Below are positions 1 to 5,164 of a stretch of DNA of 12,683 bases, piece by piece. The stretch is taken from assembly GCA_947631675.1 (NCBI GenBank), contig CANRMG010000040.1, forward strand, positions 1 through 12,683, read 5' to 3'. Position 1 is the stretch's first letter; each line of letters opens with the position of its first letter. Made by a program: the position numbers and the translations under genes. The notes under the pieces are model-generated. The model saw nothing but the letters and a program-made list of their open reading frames with translations. It was not told the origin of the DNA and made no database searches. Origin of the DNA: an uncultured Oscillospiraceae bacterium (lineage in GTDB: Bacteria > Bacillota_A > Clostridia > Oscillospirales > Oscillospiraceae).

Positions 1-101
1 GCGACAACTACCGCTATTTCATGGTGTTCAAGAACCGGGAATTCGGTATCGACGGAGCGTATACGATGGATCAGTTTATGGAGATCATACGGGAACTGTG
101 A
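1..101 (+). CDS. C-terminal fragment of an unidentified protein
   Basis: An open frame enters from the left edge (first whole codon at 3) and ends at TGA 99-101, leaving 32 residues that begin DNYRYFMVFKNREF and end MDQFMEIIREL. The codons read as real coding sequence and the following 200 bases are non-coding or decayed, so this is the true end of a gene. The fragment is too short to name. Its order of strand, small loop and amphipathic helix would fit the end of a thioredoxin/DsbA-like fold, but that is only a weak impression. Its base composition is moderate, like the accessory stretch to its right and unlike the GC-rich core further on. Confidence 0.6.
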   Translation, partial: DNYRYFMVFKNREFGIDGAYTMDQFMEIIREL

Positions 102-260
102 GTCGGCAATTGCGGATAGTTTGAAAAGCACTCTGCTGTTTATATAGATTGGACGAAAGAGGGGGGGGTTAGGGCAAAAGCCAAAGATGAATTGAAAAGA
201 GATTTCTCAAAATGAGAAACGAAGACAGGCGAAATTTTATAATTATTTGGGATTTTAAGG

Positions 261-289
261 TTGCATATCGCTGAGAGGTATGATATAAT
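261..289 (+). promoter_or_regulatory. Strong SigA-type extended -10 promoter
   Basis: TTGCAT at 261-266 is separated by exactly 17 bases from TATAAT at 284-289. TGA at 281-283 supplies the TGn extended -10 element. Transcription should start near 296, giving a leader of about 20 bases before the ATG at 316. This is the best promoter match in the window. The preceding interval 102-260 has no clear gene. It holds a run of eight G at 161-168 and a small inverted repeat, TTTCTCA (203-209) and TGAGAAA (213-219). Confidence 0.8.
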
Positions 290-315
290 ATTTTTAGACG
301 AGGGGGGTGTGTAAG

Positions 316-708
316 ATGTTTGGTCTGGAAGGTTTTACTGCCTTTGATTTTTCGGAGGGCGTTCCGTACGTCTCTTTCACGACGAATGGCATTACTTTCA
401 ACCGATCGGTGACACTCAAGCTCGGTGAACCGGAGTATGCTAGGCTTCTAATTAATGCAGACGCGGGAAAGATCGCAATTCAGGCGTGTGGGGCAAATGA
501 ACCAAACGCGACTGTGTTCTATCGTCCGAAGGCATCTGGTGCGTTGTCTGTGCGGTGGAACGCAAGAGACTTACTTAACACAGTAGAACGGATCATGGGG
601 TGGAACCTCAAAGAGTCCACATATCGGGCAGATGGTGAACTGTTTCGGGCCGAAAAGGCAATTGTCTTTGACCTTACAAGGGCGACTGCTATGCCCTACA
701 ATACATGA
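316..708 (+). CDS. Conserved-looking hypothetical protein, 130 aa
   Basis: The function is unknown. ATG 316 is preferred over the in-frame GTG at 307 because the purine-rich AGGGGG at 301-306 lies 9 bases before 316 and directly abuts 307. The product is a soluble, mixed-charge protein with no signal peptide or membrane segment. It has an alternating strand-like first half (YVSFTTNGITFNRSV, residues 15-29) and a second half with VRWNARDLLNTVERIMGW (about 80-97), which looks helical. I recall similar small proteins in gut Clostridia with the same opening phrase and the central VRWN motif, but cannot attach a family name. It is the first gene behind the strong promoter at 261-289 and heads a plus-strand run of three small genes. 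It could be a phage- or plasmid-derived accessory protein, perhaps nucleic-acid binding; that is speculation. Confidence 0.75.
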   Translation: MFGLEGFTAFDFSEGVPYVSFTTNGITFNRSVTLKLGEPEYARLLINADAGKIAIQACGANEPNATVFYRPKASGALSVRWNARDLLNTVERIMGWNLKESTYRADGELFRAEKAIVFDLTRATAMPYNT

Positions 709-741
709 TGTTCGCTCGGCGTTCTGCCGAAGAACATAAAA

Positions 742-920
742 TGAGTCCCGGATGAGGGGGAACTCAACCGGGACTCAAATGAGAAAAGTATTGACGACTA
801 AACCGCCCATATACTTTCCTAAAGGCTACACAAGTATACAGGTCGTCTCTACTTTTTTCAAGGGGTTTCAGAGATACGTCTGCAAATAATCTGTTTTGCG
901 TCTCTGAAAAATTCTTGAAA
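742..920 (+). ncRNA. Structured leader: three successive hairpins ahead of the 49-aa gene
   Basis: The 225-base gap between 708 and 934 contains three nested or perfect inverted repeats. Hairpin 1 pairs TGAGTCCCGG (742-751) with CCGGGACTCA (768-777). Hairpin 2 pairs GACGAC (793-798) with GTCGTC (842-847) and, inside it, TATACTT (810-816) with AAGTATA (832-838). Hairpin 3 pairs TTTCAAG plus TTTCAGAGA (856-862, 866-874) with TCTCTGAAA plus CTTGAAA (901-909, 914-920), with GCAAA/TTTGC (882-886, 895-899) near its tip. The last paired base of hairpin 3 touches the GGAGG ribosome-binding site at 921-925. A weaker imperfect hairpin also lies at about 711-734. The pairing is seen directly. A cis-regulatory or free RNA role is inference, and it resembles no riboswitch class I know. 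Confidence 0.4.
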
Positions 921-933
921 GGAGGACAAGGAC

Positions 934-1083
934 GTGGAAAAAAGTGACCGCTCTTCACAGGGCGATTCTTCCGTGGTGTACATCTACACGACGTATATCA
1001 CACTCTCCAACGGACAACGAATCTATGCCAAGGCTCGTGGGCATAAGGCATTTCGCATTCCGGTCCGGGCAGATAAGAGGTAA
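934..1083 (+). CDS. Small hypothetical protein, 49 aa
   Basis: This is a short gene with a GTG start. A strong GGAGG at 921-925 sits 8 bases before GTG 934, and the frame closes at TAA 1081-1083. The product starts MEKSDRSSQGDSS, a polar, probably flexible leader. A strand-rich, aromatic and basic segment follows: VVYIYTTYITLSNGQR (residues 14-29), then IYAKARGHKAFRIPV, ending in a basic tail. The pattern of two or three beta strands with a turn at SNGQR suggests a compact beta fold, possibly nucleic-acid binding given the positive charge. It has no signal peptide or membrane segment. I have an impression of related 45-55 aa proteins in gut Clostridia mobile regions but no named family. It follows a highly structured leader that ends at its ribosome-binding site, so translation may be controlled by RNA folding. 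Confidence 0.72.
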   Translation: MEKSDRSSQGDSSVVYIYTTYITLSNGQRIYAKARGHKAFRIPVRADKR

Positions 1084-1094
1084 TTAAGCATTTC

Positions 1095-1126
1095 GGGCGG
1101 TGTCGGCGGTTTCGCTGCCCTCTTTC
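1095..1126 (+). terminator. Possible weak terminator or attenuator between the two small genes
   Basis: GGGCGGTG (1095-1102) pairs with CGCTGCCC (1113-1120) over 8 base pairs, two of them G-U, around a 10-base loop. A broken pyrimidine stretch (TCTTTC, later TTTTT at 1131-1135) follows. The U tract is interrupted, so it may only slow or partly stop transcription before the next gene. Confidence 0.3.
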
Positions 1127-1150
1127 AGTCTTTTTGAAAGGAGGGTAGGC

Positions 1151-1276
1151 ATGGCACGTCATCATGGTGGTACAGTTGGAAAGGCGGGAAAGACGCTTGC
1201 ATCTAAGTCCTCTTCCAGCAAGGCTAAGAGTAAGGCAGGGAAGGTCTTAGCAGACCATAAGGCGAAGCAACACTAA
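1151..1276 (+). CDS. Very basic 41-aa protein with repeated KAGK motif
   Basis: ATG 1151 has the ribosome-binding site AAAGGAGGG at 1137-1145, 5 bases upstream, and the frame ends at TAA 1274-1276. The 41 residues include nine lysines, one arginine and four histidines but only one acidic residue, so the protein is strongly cationic. It has an internal repeat: KAGKTLASK (residues 11-19) and KAGKVLADHK (28-37), joined by a serine/lysine spacer. Such low-complexity Lys/Ser/Ala sequence resembles the tails of histone H1-like or HU-like DNA-compacting proteins, so a nucleic-acid-binding role is a reasonable guess. An antimicrobial or toxin-like peptide is an alternative, though there is no hydrophobic face or leader. 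It is the last gene of the plus-strand run and is followed at once by a strong hairpin at 1293-1332. I know of no characterised homologue. Confidence 0.75.
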   Translation: MARHHGGTVGKAGKTLASKSSSSKAKSKAGKVLADHKAKQH

Positions 1277-1292
1277 TGTAATTGTTAATATG

Positions 1293-1332
1293 TCCGCCGG
1301 TACGAGCATCGTTTGATGCAAGTACCGGCGGA
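1293..1332. terminator. Bidirectional hairpin between convergent small genes
   Basis: TCCGCCGGTAC (1293-1303) pairs perfectly with GTACCGGCGGA (1322-1332). GCATC (1306-1310) pairs with GATGC (1315-1319) at the tip, around the loop GTTT. It sits between the convergent ends of the genes stopping at 1276 and 1338, the expected place for a shared terminator. The flanking U tracts are poor on both strands, so termination strength is uncertain. Confidence 0.6.
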
Positions 1333-1337
1333 TTTGC

Positions 1338-1583
1338 TCAATCTAAAGATCTGCACTCTGCCACGGATTTTAAGTAGGTTACTGCGTCTCCGTTGAGAAT
1401 CAAATCAGCATATGCCAGCGGATCATTGTAAACGAGGTAGTCAAGCTCTGACCGCTGATAAAGATTATCTGCAAACTCGTTCTCAACAGTGGTGCAATCA
1501 ATGGAAATCATACTGCCATCGGTGTACCTAAGCTCTACACATGCGGTATCCAAGTTGAACTCACAGGAAAGAAGAGTTTTCAT
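1338..1583 (-). CDS. Small conserved hypothetical protein, 81 aa (possibly DUF6061-like)
   Basis: The gene reads leftward. Its ATG (1583-1581) overlaps the TGA of the rlmD chimera (1582-1580) in an ATGA arrangement. GGAGG (plus-strand CCTCC at 1591-1595) lies 7 bases upstream, inside the rlmD coding sequence, so the two are probably translationally coupled. The protein is acidic, with strand-like VELRYTDGSMISIDCTTVENEFADN (about residues 16-40, read here in two parts: VELRYTDGSMISID and TTVENEFADN), and helix-like SELDYLVYNDPLAYADLIL near the C-terminus. It has no signal peptide or membrane segment. The layout reminds me of a small family in gut Firmicutes that I believe is called DUF6061; this is memory, not a search. 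The function is unknown. Its constant partner here is the rlmD tail, and both lie on the accessory side of the composition break. Confidence 0.72.
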   Translation of the reverse strand: MKTLLSCEFNLDTACVELRYTDGSMISIDCTTVENEFADNLYQRSELDYLVYNDPLAYADLILNGDAVTYLKSVAECRSLD

Positions 1584-3202
1584 TTGCGTTCCTCCGTAAT
1601 CATCTCGAAATGCCTCAACGCCTCAACGATAGCCTTTTCTTTCTCCGGTGGGCATTGGGGCTGCCTGGCGTCGTCCGATTTGGGGAGATTGTAATTGTCT
1701 CGCTCGATGATGCCATACTTGCGCTTGACCTGGGCGATATAGAGGTTGCTGACGCTCAGACCGAAATGTTCCTGAACATACTCCTTAATTTCCCGGTAGC
1801 TGGCTTTCGTCTCTGCGGAGGTTAAATCCAGCTCGTCCAGGTCCAGATCGACTTCGATGTAGTGTTCAACTTTAAGTTTGGACAAAAGCACGCACGTCTC
1901 CACGTGGCAGGTACGGGGGAACATGTCTACGGCGGCGCAGCGGCGGGCGGCATAGCCGAGCTCAGCCAGCCGCTTCAGATCCCGGGCCAGGGTGGCCGGG
2001 TCGCAGGAGACGTATACCAGTCGTTCCGGGGCCATGGCGGCGATGGCCGTGAGAACGGCCTCGTCCATGCCCTTCCGGGGCGGGTCGGCGATGATCACGT
2101 CGGGGCGCAGACCCTCCGCCGCGAGCTGAGCGGCCACGTCTCTGGCGTCGCCGCAGATATACCGGGCGTCCACGCCGTTGGCCAAAGCGTTGGCCCGGGC
2201 GTTGTCGATGGCGGCGGGGACGATGTCGCTGCCGATGAGTGCCGCAGCGTCCCTGGCCACGGCGAGACCGATGGCCCCAGCCCCACAGTACAGGTCCAGC
2301 ACCGTCTTCCCCGCGGGCTCGGCGTATTCGCCGGCAAGGGCATAGAGCCGCTCCGCCTGGGCGGTGTTCACCTGGAAGAAGGCCAGGGGGGACAGGGTCA
2401 GTCTCGCCCCGCACAGGGTCTCCTCCACCGTGTCCGTGCCCCACAAGAGGCGGATGAGCCCGTCCAGGACCACATTGCCGGGGGCCTTGTTGACGCACAA
2501 AAGCACGCCGGTCAGCTCCGGACAGGCCCGGCGCAGGGCCTCCGCGGCGGATATGTCCACGTCCCCGGCCGCCACGATGCAGGCGGCGAAGTGGGTGCTG
2601 GTGCGGCGCAGATAGAGGTGGCGGATGAGGCCGCGGCCGGTGGTCTCGTCGTAGGCGGGCGTGCCGGTATCTTTCATCCACCCCAGCAGCGCCCCGGCTG
2701 CCCGGTCAAAGCATTCCGGCTGGAGCAGGCACCGGTCCGCCGGGACCACCTCATGGCTCCGGGACCGGTAAAAGCCGCACACGGGCCTGGGAGCGAAGTT
2801 ATAGATGGCCTTGTTACGGTAGCCCTCCACGTCGTCGGCGCCCAGGATGCGCTCTGCCCGCAGGTCCAGGCCGCCGATGCGCCGCAGGGCGTCATTGACC
2901 CGGTCCAGCTTCAGCCGCTTTTCCAGCTCGTAGTCCATGTGCAGGCAGTCGCAGCCGCCGCACTTGCCAAAGGCGGGGCAGGCGGGCTCCCGGCGGAAGG
3001 GGGAGGGGGCCAGAAGCGCCTCTCCCCGGCCGAAGACCGCCGTCTTCGTCACCTTTACGATCCGCACCTGCCACCGCTCGCCCGGCAGGGCCCGGGGCAC
3101 GAACACCGCCCGCCCGTCCAGACGGCAGACCCCAGCGCCCTGGGAGGTGAAGCCGTCTATATCGGCCTCGAATATCATGTTTTTCCGAAGAGCTTCGTCC
3201 AT
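1580..3202 (-). CDS. rlmD: 23S rRNA (uracil-5)-methyltransferase, RlmD/RlmCD family, with about 98-aa extra C-terminal tail
   Basis: This enzyme uses SAM to make 5-methyluridine in 23S rRNA. Numbering is from ATG 3202 (540 aa). An N-terminal TRAM domain spans about 9-65. Iron-sulphur cysteines are C75, C81, C84 (motif CGGC) and C158. The SAM site is LYCGAGAIGL (304-313), DPPRKG lies at 373-378, the catalytic cysteine is C400 in VSCDP, and the general base is E435 in CHVET. The family normally ends soon after HVETxxLLSK. Here the frame continues from about residue 443 (plus-strand 1876 downward) with a charged alpha/beta tail including REIKEYVQEHFGLSV and YIAQVKRKYGIIE. The tail is AT-richer than the core. 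I recall similar tails on RlmD copies and standalone proteins near mobile elements in Clostridia. An earlier in-frame ATG at 3220 lacks a ribosome-binding site. ATG 3202 gives the usual short lead before TRAM; ATG 3178 is another option. Confidence 0.9.
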   Translation of the reverse strand: MDEALRKNMIFEADIDGFTSQGAGVCRLDGRAVFVPRALPGERWQVRIVKVTKTAVFGRGEALLAPSPFRREPACPAFGKCGGCDCLHMDYELEKRLKLDRVNDALRRIGGLDLRAERILGADDVEGYRNKAIYNFAPRPVCGFYRSRSHEVVPADRCLLQPECFDRAAGALLGWMKDTGTPAYDETTGRGLIRHLYLRRTSTHFAACIVAAGDVDISAAEALRRACPELTGVLLCVNKAPGNVVLDGLIRLLWGTDTVEETLCGARLTLSPLAFFQVNTAQAERLYALAGEYAEPAGKTVLDLYCGAGAIGLAVARDAAALIGSDIVPAAIDNARANALANGVDARYICGDARDVAAQLAAEGLRPDVIIADPPRKGMDEAVLTAIAAMAPERLVYVSCDPATLARDLKRLAELGYAARRCAAVDMFPRTCHVETCVLLSKLKVEHYIEVDLDLDELDLTSAETKASYREIKEYVQEHFGLSVSNLYIAQVKRKYGIIERDNYNLPKSDDARQPQCPPEKEKAIVEALRHFEMITEERK

Positions 3203-3208
3203 GGGACC

Positions 3209-3237
3209 ATTGTAACACATGGGGCGAAAAAATGCGC
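3209..3237 (-). promoter_or_regulatory. Putative promoter of rlmD (TGT-TACAAT -10)
   Basis: On the minus strand TACAAT (3214-3209) is preceded by TGT, an extended -10 element. The -35 position 17 bases upstream (3237-3232) reads GCGCAT, a poor match. The predicted start of transcription is close to 3202, almost on the chosen ATG, so the message would have little or no leader if this promoter is used and that start is right. No Shine-Dalgarno sequence is visible before the ATG. Confidence 0.4.
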
Positions 3238-3286
3238 GGTTTTTTCCCGTTATCCCTGGGAAAAGCTTCCAACAGGCAAAAAAGGG

Positions 3287-3315
3287 TTGTATTTGAGGGA
3301 GTGATGTGTTACAAT
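3287..3315 (+). promoter_or_regulatory. SigA-type promoter of the GH25 lysozyme gene
   Basis: TTGTAT at 3287-3292 and TACAAT at 3310-3315 are 17 bases apart, with TGT at 3307-3309 providing an extended -10. Transcription would start near 3322, leaving a leader of about 35 bases. The 12-mer ATGTGTTACAAT (3304-3315) is repeated exactly on the other strand at the rlmD promoter (3220-3209), so the two divergent promoters share the same -10 region. Confidence 0.65.
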
Positions 3316-3355
3316 ACTGATGAATTTTGTTACAAATATTACCAAGAGGTTACAA
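3308..3355 (+). repeat. Three direct GTTACAA repeats about two helical turns apart
   Basis: GTTACAA occurs at 3308-3314, 3329-3335 and 3349-3355, with steps of 21 and 20 bases. A fourth, inverted copy (TTGTAAC) lies at 3210-3216 in the rlmD promoter. The first copy is part of the -10 region. The others lie in the 5' leader, the last just before the start codon. Regular spacing on one face of the helix would suit an operator. Each also partly matches the TGTWAH half-site of WalR boxes, though not the 11-base period of a true WalR box. Confidence 0.4.
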
Positions 3356-3356
3356 A

Positions 3357-5042
3357 ATGGTCAAAATTCCCCATGGTTTGAAGAGGGTTTTCGCGCTGGC
3401 ACTAATCCTGGCGCTGGCGCTTGGCATGACGAACGCCGCGCTGGCGGCGGAGGAGCCCTTCGCGCCGGACGAGCCGGTGTTCGAGCCAGAGCCTGTTCCC
3501 GAGGCGGCGGCGCCCGAGCCTGTGCCCGCGCCCCAGGCGCCCGCAGCGCCGGAGGTGCCGGCCGCGCCGGAGACGGCCCAGCCCGATCCCACCGAGCCCC
3601 CGGTGGTCGTCACGCCGGAGCCGCCGGTGCCGGAGGAGGCCCAAGAGGAGCTTCAGGAGCCTGAGGATGAGCCGGAGACGGCCCAGGCGGGGGGCCATGA
3701 CCCGGAGGACCCTGTATATGACAAGATGATGGCGGGCCAGGCAAGTCTCGCGTCCGTGACCACCGAATCCTTCGACGACTACGTGCCCCGGCAGCTCAAG
3801 ACCGGCGAGACCCTGCGCCTGGGCGTGGACGTGTCCGCCTATCAGGGCGCGAACATCGACTGGAACCAGGTGGCGGCCAGCGGCGTGGAGTTCGCCATCG
3901 TCCGGGTGGCCTACCGCACCACCGGCTCTGGAGAGCTGAAGAGCGACAGCTGCTTCGCCCGCAACCTGGCCGGCGCGAGAGCGGCCGGACTGAAGGTGGG
4001 CGCGTACATATTCTCCCAGGCCCTGACGGAGGAGGAGGCCAGGGAGGAGGCCCAGTACCTGATGAAGCTGGTGAAGGGCTACCATATCGACCTGCCCCTG
4101 GTGTTCGACTATGAGGAAGTGACCGGCAGCAGCCGCCGGCTGAAGATGTACGAGCTGGAGCGCCAGCTCAAGACGGATATCGCCAACGCCTTCTGCAGCG
4201 AGGTGGAGAAGTACGGCTACCAGAGCATGGTCTACTCCAACCCCTCCATGCTGTCCAAGGACCTGTACCGGGAGCAGCTGGGCCGCCTGTGGCTGGCGCA
4301 TTTCACCAAGCAGACCTCCTATGCCGGGGCCTATGAGTACTGGCAGTGCGGCTACGGCAAGGTGGATGGCATCGCCGACACGGTGGACATGGACTTCTGG
4401 TTCGACCAGGGCGGGAAGCTGACGCCGCCGGCCCAGCAGGAGCAAAAGCCCACGCCTACCCCCAAGCCCACCGCTACGCCCACGCCCACCCCTGAGCCTG
4501 CCCCGGAGGTAAAGAATCCCTTTGGGGACGTTGCCTCCTCCAGCTGGTACTATGCCGACGTGATGGCGGCCTATGGGGCGGGGATCGTGAAGGGCCAGAC
4601 CGAGACAAGCTTCGGCCCCAACGCCACGGCCAGCCGGGGTCAGGTGGTCACCATGCTCTATCGACTGGAGGGCTCGCCCGCCGCGCCGGTAGCGGCGGCC
4701 TTTACGGACCTGACCCAGGAGTATTACCGGGATGCGGTGAACTGGGCGGCCGCCAACAAGGTCGTCAGCGGCACCTCGGACACCACCTTCTCGCCCAACA
4801 GCAGCATCACCCGCGAGCAGCTGGCCGCCATGCTCTACCGCCTGGCCGGCAGCCCCTCTGTGAACGGCAGTCTCAGTAAATTCTCCGACGGCCCGTCCGT
4901 GCAGAGCTACGCCAGAGACGCCATGGTCTGGGCCGTGGACAGGGGCATCGTCAAGGGGAACTCTGACGGCACCCTGAAGCCCGCCTCCTCGGCCACGCGG
5001 GCAGAGGTCTGCGCCATGCTGATGCGCTACGACAAGCTGTGA
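3357..5042 (+). CDS. Secreted GH25 lysozyme (muramidase) with three SLH cell-wall anchoring repeats
   Basis: This 561-aa surface enzyme should cleave the N-acetylmuramyl-beta-1,4-N-acetylglucosamine bond of peptidoglycan. ATG 3357 has AAGAGG at 3344-3349, 7 bases upstream, and begins a typical signal peptide: HGLKR, a hydrophobic core, and cleavage near AALA-AEE (about residue 30). A Pro/Glu/Ala-rich linker spans about 31-110. The GH25 domain is about 155-350, with GVDVSAYQG (156-164) and FDYEE (250-254). D158, D251 and E253 are the expected active-site acids. A PTPTPKPTATPTPTPEP linker (365-381) leads to three SLH repeats starting near 387, 447 and 508; each has the FxD...Y/W...A and TRxE/SRGQ-type end motifs. 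SLH repeats normally bind pyruvylated secondary wall polymer. The gene is monocistronic, with its own promoter and terminator. Roles in wall turnover, sporulation or competition all remain possible. Confidence 0.93.
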   Translation: MVKIPHGLKRVFALALILALALGMTNAALAAEEPFAPDEPVFEPEPVPEAAAPEPVPAPQAPAAPEVPAAPETAQPDPTEPPVVVTPEPPVPEEAQEELQEPEDEPETAQAGGHDPEDPVYDKMMAGQASLASVTTESFDDYVPRQLKTGETLRLGVDVSAYQGANIDWNQVAASGVEFAIVRVAYRTTGSGELKSDSCFARNLAGARAAGLKVGAYIFSQALTEEEAREEAQYLMKLVKGYHIDLPLVFDYEEVTGSSRRLKMYELERQLKTDIANAFCSEVEKYGYQSMVYSNPSMLSKDLYREQLGRLWLAHFTKQTSYAGAYEYWQCGYGKVDGIADTVDMDFWFDQGGKLTPPAQQEQKPTPTPKPTATPTPTPEPAPEVKNPFGDVASSSWYYADVMAAYGAGIVKGQTETSFGPNATASRGQVVTMLYRLEGSPAAPVAAAFTDLTQEYYRDAVNWAAANKVVSGTSDTTFSPNSSITREQLAAMLYRLAGSPSVNGSLSKFSDGPSVQSYARDAMVWAVDRGIVKGNSDGTLKPASSATRAEVCAMLMRYDKL

Positions 5043-5046
5043 CTGC

Positions 5047-5089
5047 TTCATAAAAAACGGAACACCTGCGGTGTTCCGTTTTTTATGAA
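5047..5089. terminator. Strong rho-independent terminator
   Basis: A perfect 20-base-pair stem begins 4 bases after the lysozyme stop. Its core is CGGAACACC (5058-5066) with GGTGTTCCG (5070-5078) around the loop TGC, extended by A and T runs and then TTCAT/ATGAA. The six T at 5079-5084 form the U tract for the plus strand; the symmetric A run would serve the minus strand. Confidence 0.95.
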
Positions 5090-5164
5090 AAAAGTCTTTT
5101 CTTTTTCGGGATACTGTTGTAGAATACGGATATTATGACAACTGGAACAGTTTGAGGTGAGTAT

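Larger units (their letters stand above)
1..1876. mobile_element. Probable end of an integrated element with small-gene cargo, inner border inside rlmD
   Basis: From 1 to about 1876 the sequence is much AT-richer than the rest; for example 241-300 is 30% GC by hand count, against 68% for 2041-2100. It carries only short genes of unknown function, and no housekeeping gene. The composition changes inside the rlmD reading frame, just after the codons for HVETCVLLSK, which is the usual C-terminus of this methyltransferase family. The 3' end of rlmD/rumA genes is a known integration target of conjugative elements in Firmicutes. No integrase, relaxase or direct-repeat att pair is visible, because the other end lies outside the window. 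The element call is therefore inference; the compositional break and chimeric gene are seen directly. Confidence 0.45.

Noticed and set aside
307..315. GTG 307 as the start of the 130-aa protein
   Set aside because: The AGGGGG site abuts it, leaving no spacer; ATG 316 has a proper 9-base spacing.
791..815. TTGACG (791-796) with TATACT (810-815) as a promoter for the 49-aa gene
   Set aside because: The spacing is only 13 bases, too short for SigA, and both boxes are arms of inverted repeats.
764..958. 64-codon minus-strand frame in the hairpin region
   Set aside because: No ribosome-binding site, and the sequence is explained by inverted repeats and the plus-strand 49-aa gene.
709..1337. CRISPR array or tRNA-like repeats in the accessory region
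   Set aside because: The repeats are inverted pairs, not regularly spaced direct repeats, and no cloverleaf with a proper acceptor and T-loop could be drawn.
3242..3264. TTTTCCC/GGGAAAA inverted repeat as a terminator between rlmD and the lysozyme gene
   Set aside because: The two genes diverge from this region, so no terminator is expected; the short A/T-rich stem could be chance.
1862..3304. 480-codon plus-strand frame opposite rlmD
   Set aside because: It is antisense to a clear methyltransferase with all catalytic motifs; its own composition is Gly/His/Gln-rich with no domain pattern.
3402..5051. 549-codon minus-strand frame opposite the lysozyme gene
   Set aside because: It is a shadow of the GH25/SLH gene; it lacks a ribosome-binding site and any recognisable domain.
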